From: Microscilla marina ATCC 23134
GTDB lineage: Bacteria; Bacteroidota; Bacteroidia; Cytophagales; Microscillaceae
Assembly: GCF_000169175.1 (NCBI RefSeq)
Contig: NZ_AAWS01000008.1
Span: forward strand, 186,001-250,000
DNA length: 64,000 bases
Direction: 5' to 3'
The notes under the pieces are model-generated. The model was not told the origin of the DNA, did no database searches, and saw only the letters and a list, made by a program, of their open reading frames with translations. The position numbers were made by a program, and so were the translations under genes. Shown one piece after another: positions 1-8,955 of this stretch. Position 1 is the first letter of the stretch. Every line of letters begins with the position of its first letter.

Positions 1-2824
1 GAAACAATGCCTCTTGATTGGCAATGAGTTCGTCGGGCAACAGTTGGGGGGCAAGGTAAGTACGTTGTACAAACGGAGTTCTTTCTTTCCGGTGATCATC
101 GCCTGTTGTATATTCATCGCCAACCTCTACACAAATCTGACAAGATTCCATAAACGACACCAGCAACTCTTGCTCTTCCAGTGGCTTGCCCTGCCAGCTT
201 AGCCCAAGGTCTTTGCCCTTAAAAAAACCTTTGCCCCGGTATTCCATAAACATACCTGTGCGGTCAAATAAGGTATATACCGCCTCAATTGCCCAGCGCT
301 GATCTAAAATAATCTGATTGTCGAACAAACCTACCCGGTAGAAAAACACCCCGGTATGGTGCAAATAATCTTGTACGGTGTCTATCGAATCGGGCGAAAC
401 CCCTTGCTCTATGCACAATTGGGCAAATGCTTCTCTGCTTAAGGTATGTTTAGTTTTAGCCATCTCTTCTACCGTTAGCCGAACCAGCCACCAAGCCTCT
501 GGCAAATCGGTACAGGCTTTCTTGATTTGTTGCCGGATGGTTCGATAAAGCGCTTCTTTAAACTCTCCCATACCATTATCGTCCTCATCAGCTTTACTTA
601 ACTCAGCCGCAATGGCCGTTTTTATGTGGTATTTTTCCTGTAGCTTGCTCCAGCCACTGGGCAGTTTGCGTCCGTCTTTGCCAGCTTTGGTTTGTACCAC
701 CAGTACCGGGCTTCGCTTGCCCAGGGTATGGGTATAGTTGAGCCAATAGTCAAGCGGATGGTTGGCATAATGCGTCAAACTACCATCGGGCAAGGTTTCG
801 TAGTTTTGGGGGCTATGCTGGGTTTTCCAGTCCCAAACCAATACAAATACCGCTTTGGTTTGCATAAACAACTGGTGGGTTGCATGGTAAATGTCTTGCC
901 CACCAAAATCCCATACCTGAATTTGCACCTGGTCTAATTGCTTGCGTTGAGCAAGTTCAGGCAAAAACATTTGTCGCAATTGAATGGCGTGAGTAGAGGG
1001 TTCATCCACATCAAAGCGTTGGTCTAGCCAGCGACGTACCAAAGAAGTTTTACCCACCCGTCCGTTGCCCACCAATACAACCTTTGCCTGGTACACTTGT
1101 ACCTTGCCTTGGTTCAAGTCCTGAAAATAATGGCGAATTTTGTTAGAACACTCTCCCTGGTTATAAATTTCGGGCGGAAGCCCTTGAATGGGGTTATGGT
1201 ACAAATGCAAGGAAGTCAATTGGGGGCAGTTCGTGATCAAATGCTCAGGAAATACCTCAATTTGGTTATCTCTCAGGTCAATCGATTTCAGGTGGGGGAG
1301 TTTTTGTAGTGGTGCCAAGTCACTGATTTGGTTGTCGCTGAGGTTAATCGCCTGTAAGTCATGGAGGGCTTGTAAAGGGCTTAGATCGCTGACCTGGTTA
1401 TTTCTAAGGTTAATCGATTGTAGACTGCCCAAGTTTTGCAGGGGAGTTAAATCACTGATTTGGTTATCGCTCAGATCGATAGATTCCAGGTTGGGCAGGT
1501 TTTGTAAGGGAGTCAGGTCGTGGATTTGGTTATTACTGAGGTCAATCGATTGTAAATCACCCAGGTTTTGTAGCGGAGCTAAGTCATTGATTTGGTTATC
1601 GCTCAGATCGATAGATTCCAGGTTGGGCAGGTATTGCAAGGATGCAAGGTGGTTGACTTGATTATTACTGAGGTCAATCGACTGTAAATTACTCAGATTT
1701 TGTAAAGGAGTCAAGTCGCTGATTTGGTTGTCGCTCAGATCGATAGACTCTAAGTTGGGCAGGTTTTGTAAGGGAGCCAGGTCGTTGATGTGATTATACT
1801 TAAGGTCAATAGATTGCAAGTTGGGCAAGTTTTGTAAAGGCAAGAGGTCGTTGATTGGGTTGTGCCTCAAGTCAATCGATTGCAAACTGGACAAGTTTTG
1901 CAGGGGAGTTAAATCACTGATTTGATTGTTTCTAAGGTCAAGCGACTGCAAGTTGCGAAGGCTTTGTAAAGGAGTTAAGTCCGTAACGGGGTTATCCCTC
2001 AGAACAATCAATTGTAGGCTGTGCAAGGCTTGCAACGGGGTTAAATCACTGATTTGGTTGTTTCTGAGTACCAAAGACTGCAAGCTATTCAGGCTTTTCA
2101 GAGGGTGAAGGTCATCAAGCTGGTTGTTACTGAGGTCAAGCTTTAACAAGCCACGCAATTTCTGTAAAGGAGCAAGATCACTAATTTTGTTATGGTGCAA
2201 CGAAAGCATGGTCAAACAGGTGAGGTGCTGCAGTGGAGCCAAGTCGCCAATCTTGTTGTAATGAAGCAAAAGCGTATGCAAACCAGTGAGGTGCTGTAGT
2301 GGGGTTAAATCTCTGACCTTATTTTTACTAAGTACAATAGACTGCAAACCAGGTAAATTTTGCAAAGGGGTCAAGTCTGCTACTCGGTTATCGCTCATAT
2401 CCAGCATCTGTAAATTTGCCAGGTTTTGCAAAGGCTTCAAATCACTTATTCTATTATCGCTCAAATCAATTGCCCGCAACTCAGGTAAGTTTTGCAAAAG
2501 ACCTATGTCTTCAATTTTCCATTGGTTAGGCCAATGCCCGGCAATGCGCAAGTGTTCTAATGACCCAGGCATACAATCGGGCACCTGTATCAAGCTATTC
2601 TTTTCTCCTTCGTTCGAACTGGCTCTTTTTTCCCATCGATCATTTGCAGGGTTATGCTCAAACCATACATTCGAAAAATTCAAACTTTTCAAATGGGTAC
2701 ATTTACTTAACAAACCCAGCGTGGCTTCGGTGCCACCCAGTCCACAACGCCCCAGGTCGAGGGTAGGGGCTTGAGTGCGTATGTTTTCTTCAATAAGTTG
2801 AGTAACTAATGCTTGTTTGTCCAT
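1..2824 (-). CDS. ROCO-family LRR-GTPase (C-terminus beyond the window)
   Basis: Open reading frame on the minus strand starting at ATG 2824 (MDKQALVTQ) and running off the left edge, at least 941 codons. Residues about 90-560 hold roughly 20 SDS22-like repeats of 22 residues, typified by DLTPLQNLPNLQSIDLSDNQ. A Roc (Ras of complex) GTPase follows: P-loop GNGRVGKTS at 586-594, switch II WDFGGQD at 638-644, and a QTKAGKD stretch at the expected G4 position. The start of a COR domain follows, with HHTGVFFYRVGLFDNQIILD. In this family LRRs bind partners and Roc-COR acts as a GTP-driven dimer switch, usually cytoplasmic. Bacterial ROCO functions are mostly unknown. The effector end is not visible. 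The DNA of the repeats is also periodic, so antisense open frames here are artefacts. Family assignment is firm; biological role unknown. Confidence 0.93.
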   Translation of the reverse strand, partial: MDKQALVTQLIEENIRTQAPTLDLGRCGLGGTEATLGLLSKCTHLKSLNFSNVWFEHNPANDRWEKRASSNEGEKNSLIQVPDCMPGSLEHLRIAGHWPNQWKIEDIGLLQNLPELRAIDLSDNRISDLKPLQNLANLQMLDMSDNRVADLTPLQNLPGLQSIVLSKNKVRDLTPLQHLTGLHTLLLHYNKIGDLAPLQHLTCLTMLSLHHNKISDLAPLQKLRGLLKLDLSNNQLDDLHPLKSLNSLQSLVLRNNQISDLTPLQALHSLQLIVLRDNPVTDLTPLQSLRNLQSLDLRNNQISDLTPLQNLSSLQSIDLRHNPINDLLPLQNLPNLQSIDLKYNHINDLAPLQNLPNLESIDLSDNQISDLTPLQNLSNLQSIDLSNNQVNHLASLQYLPNLESIDLSDNQINDLAPLQNLGDLQSIDLSNNQIHDLTPLQNLPNLESIDLSDNQISDLTPLQNLGSLQSINLRNNQVSDLSPLQALHDLQAINLSDNQISDLAPLQKLPHLKSIDLRDNQIEVFPEHLITNCPQLTSLHLYHNPIQGLPPEIYNQGECSNKIRHYFQDLNQGKVQVYQAKVVLVGNGRVGKTSLVRRWLDQRFDVDEPSTHAIQLRQMFLPELAQRKQLDQVQIQVWDFGGQDIYHATHQLFMQTKAVFVLVWDWKTQHSPQNYETLPDGSLTHYANHPLDYWLNYTHTLGKRSPVLVVQTKAGKDGRKLPSGWSKLQEKYHIKTAIAAELSKADEDDNGMGEFKEALYRTIRQQIKKACTDLPEAWWLVRLTVEEMAKTKHTLSREAFAQLCIEQGVSPDSIDTVQDYLHHTGVFFYRVGLFDNQIILDQRWAIEAVYTLFDRTGMFMEYRGKGFFKGKDLGLSWQGKPLEEQELLVSFMESCQICVEVGDEYTTGDDHRKERTPFVQRTYLAPQLLPDELIANQEALF

Positions 2825-2921
2825 AGTTGTATGATCATTCATTAAGCGCTTGCTTGGCCCAACAATATAACAATCATCGGTTATTTTTAACTATATGCCC
2901 ATTACTTTTTCACTACGTTGG

Positions 2922-3254
2922 TCAACAGTCCAGCCACGCCAGGTAATTGTTCAACAAACCCCTGATTTGCTCAGCGGCTACCGGGTTGGCCGAATGCACC
3001 TGGTATTGCAACCCGCACAGGTCTAACCCCGACTCATATACCAACCATTTAACCGCCGCATAACCATCGGGTGCTACCTCGCCACTGGCATCCAAGCCCA
3101 AGTCATTGTCAAAACTAATAAAAGTCGGCAAACCGTGGGCGCTGATATATGCCACAAAATCGGCGTAAGTTCGTACCACCACAAAATTATAGCGGGTAGG
3201 ATCATTGTATACCATTTCTACGGTACGAAGGTCATCTAAAAAAAGGTTGTACAT
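2922..3254 (-). CDS. Small receiver-like protein (cyclic-phosphate processing receiver type)
   Basis: A 110-residue protein beginning MYNLFLDDLRTVEMVY and containing SFDNDLGLDASGEVAPDGYAAVKWLV. The LDDLR start and the SFDNDLG strand resemble the acidic cluster and phospho-acceptor region of response-regulator receiver folds, as in the stand-alone cREC domains annotated as cyclic-phosphate processing receivers. No output domain is attached. It lies about 100 bp downstream of the divergently positioned start of the ROCO gene, on the same strand, so co-transcription is not implied. Family match is from memory of the LDDxR/SxDxDLG pattern; the biochemical role is inferred only. Confidence 0.7.
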   Translation of the reverse strand: MYNLFLDDLRTVEMVYNDPTRYNFVVVRTYADFVAYISAHGLPTFISFDNDLGLDASGEVAPDGYAAVKWLVYESGLDLCGLQYQVHSANPVAAEQIRGLLNNYLAWLDC

Positions 3255-4129
3255 TATTCGTAGTTTTTGTTTATATAATTAGCAAGAATGCTCATATTAA
3301 ATAACACTCGACTATTGTTGTGAGCACTGCTAAAAACAATAGCATATACCCCCAGTTTTGCTCATCAAAAGCATATTGCCAACCATTACCACATAAACAA
3401 AATGTATACAAACCGTTATAAAAACCTTCAAGTTTCTATCAATTTTGCGAATATAGCCAAATAAGCAAACAGGAGAGGTTTTTCGTTGTATTCCCTGGTG
3501 TATATAATTTTCAAAATTGTTTGAAAGATTCGACGCACCAATCAATTAATGTAGTTCGAGCCATTTTCCGTTTTCTAAATAATTTATTATACCCCATTTT
3601 TGGTAAATAAAAATTACGTCTTTATAACAAATATTAATTTGTTTTAGGCGTAATTTATAAACTAAGCCATTGATATACAAGCATATAGCTGTGTGTTAAA
3701 ATCGTTCGATAAAAGGGTTTATAAGTCGATTGCAGGAAGTTTAGCGGTTGGTCACAACCAGCAGTACGTAAGCATTTTGCAGCCCGTTATCGAGCTTATT
3801 TGGCTTTTTGAGCTTTTACGGCAAATAGACCATCTATGCTCGGTTCCTTAAACCTTATTTAGTTGAAAGTTCTGGGTGCGCTTTAGTCCACAGTCGATGG
3901 TCGATAGTGGCTGACTCACACCATAAAATCTCTACACAGTTATTGTTGAGGGCTATGCCCGAAATCCCGTTTACGGGGCGATCACGTTCCTAAGGAACCG
4001 AACGTAGTGAGTCCTTGGATGCCGATGTATATCGGTGCTCTGCTTTAACTACGCCAGCATTGGTCCCTCCCCTATGCCCAGCCTATTTTTTGCACACACA
4101 AAACACCTAAGTTGCTGATAAACATAGTA
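3255..4129. other. Intergenic region, no convincing gene
   Basis: An AT-rich stretch of about 870 bp. A 71-codon minus-strand frame near 3330-3545 has low-complexity composition and no recognisable domain, so it is not called. Around 3985-4050 there is a TTCCTAAGGAACCG palindrome followed by GCCGATGTATATCGG, a motif pair that recurs in variants at 14935, 47800 and 52470, suggesting a dispersed intergenic repeat. Confidence 0.5.
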
Positions 4130-5863
4130 TTAGTAAAGGTGAGTGTGCATTAATTTTTCTATTCTTTTTATTTCGGATTCAGCAAGTGGATTCCCTTCCA
4201 ACTGAAGCTCTTGTAACCTGGATACAAATTTTTCACAAAGATTTAAGGATCTCAGTTGGTTATTGCTCAAATCCAAGGTTTTTAAATTCACTAGTTCGTC
4301 AAAGCTTTCAGGCAATGTAGTGAATTGGGTATTGCTTAAATCCAAGTTTTGTAAATTCACTAGTTCACCAAAGCTTTTAGGCAATGTAGTGAGTTGGGTA
4401 TTGCTTAAATCCAAGTTTTGTAAATTCACTAGTTCGCCAAAGCTTTCAGGCAATGTAGTGAGTTGGGTGCTGCTCAAGTTTAAGTGTTGTAAATTCACTA
4501 GTTCACCAAAACTTTCAGGCAAAGCAGTGAGCTGGGTGCTGCTCAAGTTTAAGTGTTGTAAATTCACTAGTTCACCAAAACTTTCAGGCAAAGCAGTGAG
4601 CTGGGTATCGCTTAAATACAAGTGTTGTAAATTCACTAGTTTATCAAAGCTTTCAGGCAAAGCAGTGAGTTGGGTATCGCTTAAATACAAGTGTTGTAAA
4701 TTCACTAGTTTATCAAAGCTTTCAGGCAAAGCAGTGAGTTGGATATTACTTAAATACAAGTCTTGTAAATTCACTAGTTTATCAAAGCTTTCAGGCAAAG
4801 CAGTGAGTTGGGTATTACTTAAATACAAGCGTTGTAAATTCACTAGTTCACCAAAACTTTCAGGCAAAGCAGTGAGTTGGGTGCTGCTCAAGTTTAAGCG
4901 TTGTAAATTCACTAGTTTATCAAAACTTTCAGGCAAATCAGTGAGTTGGGTATTACTTAAATACAAGTCTTGTAAATTCACTAGTTCGCCAAAGCTTTCA
5001 GGCAAATCAGTGAGTTGGGTATTACTTAAATACAAGCGTTGTAAATTCACTAGTTCACCAAAGCTTTCAGGCAAATCAGTGAGTTGGGTATCACTTAAAT
5101 ACAAGTCTTGTAAATTCACTAGTTCGCCAAAGCTTTCAGGCAAATCAGTGAGTTGGGTACCGCTCAAGTCTAAATATTCTAAATTCACTAGTTTATCAAA
5201 ACTTTCAGGTAAGGTAGTGAGTTGGGTACCGCTCAAGTCTAAATATTCTAAATTCACTAGTTTATCAAAACTTTCAGGCAATGTAATGAGTTGGGTATTG
5301 CTTAAATACAAGCGTTCTAAATTCACTAGTTTATCAAAACTTTTAGGCAATGTAATGAGTTGGGTACTACTTAAATACAAGTGTTGTAAATTCACTAGTT
5401 TGCCAAAGCTTTCAGGAAAAGTAACGAGCTGAGTGCTACTTAAATACAAGCGTTCTAAATTCACTAGTTCGCTAAAGCTTTCAGGAAAAGTAGTGAGTTG
5501 GGCACCGCTCAAGTCTAAATATTCTAAATTCACTAGTTTACCAAAGCTTTCAGGCAAGGTAGTGAGTTGGTTATGGCTTAAATCCAAGCCCCCTAAATTG
5601 TTTAGCTTACCAATACCATCAGGAACGACACTTAAACCTTGTCCTGAGGCATCGATAGACGACTGGTTTAAAGCCACGACTTGCTCCTCTATCCCTTGTG
5701 CCTCTCCGCCAGGAAATAATGCAGAGTATAGATTTTGATAGTCTTGCAAGATAGACGCTAAATCAAGCTCAGGCATTCCTTTAGCTAGTTCCAACGCCAG
5801 CCTTACATTGACCTCGTCAGAGGAGTAAAATAATTTCCAAAAATTTTCCTCAGTTTTATCCAC
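4130..5863 (-). CDS. LRR protein with about 20 near-identical 23-residue repeats
   Basis: A 577-residue protein with no signal peptide. Residues 1-55 form a small module (NFWKLFYSSDEVNVRLALEL) that is also present in the 138-residue protein at 7482-7898. Residues about 85-545 hold around 20 LRRs of 23 residues of the LPESFxKLVNLQxLxLSxTQ type. The position normally held by Asn in the LRR consensus is Thr in nearly all units. At DNA level the units repeat every 69 bp with very few changes, which indicates recent tandem expansion. The C-terminal cap (LRSLNLCEKFVSRLQEL) is more diverged. Such LRRs usually serve protein-protein binding; partner and role are unknown. The opposite strand is also open across the repeats, an artefact of the period. 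Confidence 0.9.
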   Translation of the reverse strand: MDKTEENFWKLFYSSDEVNVRLALELAKGMPELDLASILQDYQNLYSALFPGGEAQGIEEQVVALNQSSIDASGQGLSVVPDGIGKLNNLGGLDLSHNQLTTLPESFGKLVNLEYLDLSGAQLTTFPESFSELVNLERLYLSSTQLVTFPESFGKLVNLQHLYLSSTQLITLPKSFDKLVNLERLYLSNTQLITLPESFDKLVNLEYLDLSGTQLTTLPESFDKLVNLEYLDLSGTQLTDLPESFGELVNLQDLYLSDTQLTDLPESFGELVNLQRLYLSNTQLTDLPESFGELVNLQDLYLSNTQLTDLPESFDKLVNLQRLNLSSTQLTALPESFGELVNLQRLYLSNTQLTALPESFDKLVNLQDLYLSNIQLTALPESFDKLVNLQHLYLSDTQLTALPESFDKLVNLQHLYLSDTQLTALPESFGELVNLQHLNLSSTQLTALPESFGELVNLQHLNLSSTQLTTLPESFGELVNLQNLDLSNTQLTTLPKSFGELVNLQNLDLSNTQFTTLPESFDELVNLKTLDLSNNQLRSLNLCEKFVSRLQELQLEGNPLAESEIKRIEKLMHTHLY

Positions 5864-6019
5864 CGTAAATGTAAATGGTTTGGTTTAAAATAATCATTAG
5901 TGGTTGAATACTCATCAATATTATGAAAAGTTAAACAAGCGCTTATAAAACACCCCACAATTTTACAAAATCCTAAAAGATTTACTATTTTTATCCAAGA
6001 CACACGTATCAGCATTTAT

Positions 6020-6616
6020 ATGAACATTTGGCAACATTGCTTACTTTCTCAGCGAAAGTTTGGCGGGCAACCCCAGGACTATGAGCAAATACATAGTTTC
6101 ATAGACTCCTCCAAGTACTTTTATCACCATGTAAAACACCGCTTGCTGCTCCACAATATGTTTGGGGTAGAACTTGCCACCGAGCTCATAGGCAACTTGA
6201 TTACCAACAGTGATCAACGTCAGGTGCTGGTGCGTGACATAGCAGTAGAGCATTGCCGCGAAGACTTAAACGGACGCACCCCTACCCTATACGATTGGCT
6301 CAACGAAAACCCCGCCCTGGAAATTTGGATGCCTGCCGTACCAGAACCCGCCTCTGAATCGCTTCAGGCATTTATTTGGCGGCCTTTTTTTCGTAGCAAC
6401 CTTAAGGCAAGTTTGAACATTACCTGCAGCGACTTTGGTGTTTTTTTGGCAGAACACCTTCTGGGGATAGCCGCTGCCCGCGAACTTGCCCAGCTGATTG
6501 CGCCTGCCCAAAGGGTACAAAATTTTTTGGCAGCTTTTAAATTTACCCAAAAGTGGCAGTATACCCCCCAACGCGAAGAGTTAAAGTGGTTAAAACAAGT
6601 AGAAAGCAAGCAGTAG
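6020..6616 (+). CDS. Conserved hypothetical protein (DUF6915-like)
   Basis: A 198-residue soluble protein. Its N-terminus reads MNIWQHCLLSQRKFGGQPQD followed by YEQIHSFIDSSK and a His-rich run (HHVKHRLLLHNMFG), a pattern I associate with the uncharacterised DUF6915 family; that assignment is tentative. The second half (residues 100-198) has no recognised motif. The gene is divergent from the LRR gene at 4130-5863 with about 150 bp between starts, so the two may share a promoter region. It is followed on the same strand, after about 110 bp, by another unknown gene. Confidence 0.7.
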   Translation: MNIWQHCLLSQRKFGGQPQDYEQIHSFIDSSKYFYHHVKHRLLLHNMFGVELATELIGNLITNSDQRQVLVRDIAVEHCREDLNGRTPTLYDWLNENPALEIWMPAVPEPASESLQAFIWRPFFRSNLKASLNITCSDFGVFLAEHLLGIAAARELAQLIAPAQRVQNFLAAFKFTQKWQYTPQREELKWLKQVESKQ

Positions 6617-6724
6617 TAAATGACTTGATGACTTCACTTTTTATTAAAAGCCTATTTTCAACGTTGATATATACACCTGTCAGGTGAATCGAGCCAAACA
6701 CAAACACCCTAATAACGTAATCAA

Positions 6725-7444
6725 ATGATTCAAACCAAACACGGCATACTCAAAGAAGCGCTTGCCCATATACAGGCACAAGGAAAGGCATTAAAGGCAA
6801 CCTGGAATGCAGGCGGCGATGAAACCTTGTGCAAAATATATGTAGAAGAGCGTGGACAAGAAGTGGATCACGATTTTTTGTGGCAAGACATACAAATAGA
6901 CTGGGAACTGTCAGACTTGATTGCCGAAAGGCTAGAGTTGCCCAATGCTGGAGAAATGTATAATTACGGTGAGGGCGAAATTACCTTAAACACTGAGGGT
7001 GAAATGGTGATTGTATATAATTGCAAAGAATACGCCTATGCCTGTTACCAACATGGGCAACCCGAAATGAGTCGTACCACCGTTTTTACCGATCCGTTTG
7101 GCTTGCGCCAATACACCCATCGGGCAAAGATCCTGTTGCTGGCTGAGGTAGACGAAGCAGGTCAGGTAGAAACACAGCTAAGCATAGAAGTAATAGAAGG
7201 CGACGAACCCGAAGTGTCTGCCGAGGCATTGGCTCACGTTAAAGCCACACTTGGCAGCCTTATCAGGCAATATGTCCAGGAAGGCTTTCCACCCCAGGGC
7301 TCCTACCCTGCCGAGCATTTGAACAACAAGCCTGGGGGAATTAGCATGGAAGGGCAACTTACTGATAGCCAGGAAATTACCTTTACTTTACTCAAGGAAT
7401 ACGAGCACTTGGTATTGTCTAAACAAGTACAGCAGGTACTGTAG
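6725..7444 (+). CDS. Hypothetical protein, 239 aa
   Basis: A soluble acidic protein starting at ATG 6725. The visible pattern is an N-terminal helix (ILKEALAHIQAQGK), then ALKATWNAGGDETLCKIYVE and a glycine-acid stretch GEMYNYGEGEITLNTEGEMV that suggests beta strands. I recognise no catalytic motif, signal peptide or membrane segment. The coding quality is good, with codon use like its neighbours. It is convergent with the small gene at 7482-7898, with only 37 bp between the stops. Function unknown. Confidence 0.75.
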   Translation: MIQTKHGILKEALAHIQAQGKALKATWNAGGDETLCKIYVEERGQEVDHDFLWQDIQIDWELSDLIAERLELPNAGEMYNYGEGEITLNTEGEMVIVYNCKEYAYACYQHGQPEMSRTTVFTDPFGLRQYTHRAKILLLAEVDEAGQVETQLSIEVIEGDEPEVSAEALAHVKATLGSLIRQYVQEGFPPQGSYPAEHLNNKPGGISMEGQLTDSQEITFTLLKEYEHLVLSKQVQQVL

Positions 7445-7481
7445 CAAGGCAAACACCTTTAAACTCCTGATAAACAACAGG

Positions 7482-7898
7482 TTATATATCATTGTTTAAA
7501 GCAACATATATCTCATCCTCTTTGGTATAGGCGCGTACGTTGTGTAATATCCTCCAGCGCAACAGTTGCCTTATTTGGCGATCATTGAGTTTTTGCTGGT
7601 GATAATTGATAATGTCTTCAAACCTGATCCAATAATTTTTCAACGCTTCGCTTTCTGTTCCCAGGTAATCTTCTGTAACAAACTCATCTGTACCTTGTTT
7701 CTCGCAACGTTCCAGTATTACCAGACTGTCGTAAAAAATGCGCTTTACCCTCCAATACAGTTCCGACTTGATCATCATTTCTTTTGCCAAACCAAAAGGA
7801 ACCCCTTTAAGCATTTGCCTTGCCAGTGTCACATTGGCATCGTCTTCAGAGGTAAGCAATCGCCACAAATTCTCCTTGTCCCAGGTAAAATCGTTCAT
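7482..7898 (-). CDS. Small protein sharing the N-terminal module of the LRR protein
   Basis: A 138-residue protein. Residues 6-32 (ENLWRLLTSEDDANVTLARQ then MLKGVP) align without gaps with residues 7-32 of the LRR protein encoded at 4130-5863 (NFWKLFYSSDEVNVRLALEL then AKGMP). The remainder is helical and basic with no recognised domain. It may be a stand-alone version of an adaptor module, or a relic of a longer LRR gene whose repeats were lost; the intact stop and clean C-terminus favour the first. Function unknown. Confidence 0.7.
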   Translation of the reverse strand: MNDFTWDKENLWRLLTSEDDANVTLARQMLKGVPFGLAKEMMIKSELYWRVKRIFYDSLVILERCEKQGTDEFVTEDYLGTESEALKNYWIRFEDIINYHQQKLNDRQIRQLLRWRILHNVRAYTKEDEIYVALNNDI

Positions 7899-8064
7899 TA
7901 CGTAATTTTATTAGATGGTTTATTGTGAGGTGTTAGCTTGTATGAATTATATAATTTACTAAAATAACCTTAAGTTTTCATACCTGCCAGTTTTTACTTG
8001 GTTCACTGCACTTTTTTCTGTAATTTGATTTCTTCGTTTTACTCTCTAAAAACCAATAAAATAA

Positions 8065-8904
8065 ATGATCTCATCAGAACTTAGGGCATATTTGCACGAA
8101 TTTGCTGCCAACGACCAAGCTAAAATGGTGGTGCTCACCGGAGCAGGCATTTCTGCCGAAAGTGGTATCCCTACCTTTAGGGGCAAAGAAGGCTATTGGA
8201 AAATAGGCTCGGTCAATTACCAACCCCAGGAAATAGGCACCATGAAAATGTTTAAGCAAAACCCGCAGGAAGTATGGAAATGGTATTTGTTTAGGCATAC
8301 TGTGTGCAACAATTCCCAGCCCAACCCAGGGCATTATGCTGTAGCTGAGATGGAAAAGATATTGGGCGGCAAACGTTTTACTTTGGTTACCCAAAATGTA
8401 GACGGGCTTCATTTTAGGGCAGGCAGCACTTTTAAAAATACCTTACTCATTCATGGCGACCTTACCCATGTGAGGTGTAGCAAAGATTCTTGTGACACCG
8501 AACTTTTGCCTTTTCCGGAGGGCATTGCCCCCAAAACCCGGGAGAGCGCTATCAGCCTTGAAGAATGGGAGCGACTCAGGTGCCCTAGTTGTGGAGCGCT
8601 TACCCGCCCCCATGTATTGTGGTTTGATGAATACTATAACGAAAAGTACTACAAGTATGAAACCGCTCTGCATAAAAACAGGGAAGCTGACCTCTTGATT
8701 GTGGTGGGTACTTCGGGGGCAACCAATTTACCTAATAAAATGTATTACAATGCCCTCAACAACAACAAGCAAATTGTAGTGGTAAACCTGGATAGCAGTA
8801 TTTTTTCGCGCACCCTTGAAGCCAACCAAACCGGACACGTATTATTAGGAAAAAGCGGTGAAATTTTACCCGAAATCTTAGCTGCCATTAAAGACACTAT
8901 ATAA
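8065..8904 (+). CDS. SIR2-family NAD-dependent deacylase, paralogue 1
   Basis: A 279-residue sirtuin. It has the NAD-binding GAGISAESGIPTFRG at residues 26-40, TQNVDGLH, the catalytic His in LIHGDLTHVRC, and a zinc ribbon with CSKDSC and CPSC. The first zinc pair is spaced C-x4-C, unusual against the normal C-x2-C. Residues Y74 and R77 (WYLFR) match the YxxR pair that marks class III sirtuins able to remove succinyl and similar acidic acyl groups. The neighbouring gene is a tandem paralogue that lacks this pair. Acetyl-CoA synthetase, a well-known sirtuin substrate, is encoded 6 kb downstream. Removal of lysine acyl groups is certain by family; substrate preference is inferred. Confidence 0.95.
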   Translation: MISSELRAYLHEFAANDQAKMVVLTGAGISAESGIPTFRGKEGYWKIGSVNYQPQEIGTMKMFKQNPQEVWKWYLFRHTVCNNSQPNPGHYAVAEMEKILGGKRFTLVTQNVDGLHFRAGSTFKNTLLIHGDLTHVRCSKDSCDTELLPFPEGIAPKTRESAISLEEWERLRCPSCGALTRPHVLWFDEYYNEKYYKYETALHKNREADLLIVVGTSGATNLPNKMYYNALNNNKQIVVVNLDSSIFSRTLEANQTGHVLLGKSGEILPEILAAIKDTI

Positions 8905-8955
8905 CATTGATTGATTACAACGATCCACTCTCTGCTTGTGAGTACCCTAAACAAT

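Noticed and set aside
1188-2774. Plus-strand frames over the ROCO repeats
   Set aside because: Periodic antisense of the 66-bp LRR units; the minus strand gives a continuous LRR-Roc-COR protein.
3330-3545. 71-codon minus-strand frame
   Set aside because: AT-rich, no domain, hydrophobic and Cys-containing end typical of random sequence.
4263-5738. Long plus-strand open frames of 389 and 101 codons across the LRR gene
   Set aside because: The product repeats SWVLLKxKxxKFTSSxKLSGK every 23 residues, a mirror of the 69-bp repeat on the minus strand; the minus-strand LRR protein is clearly the real one.
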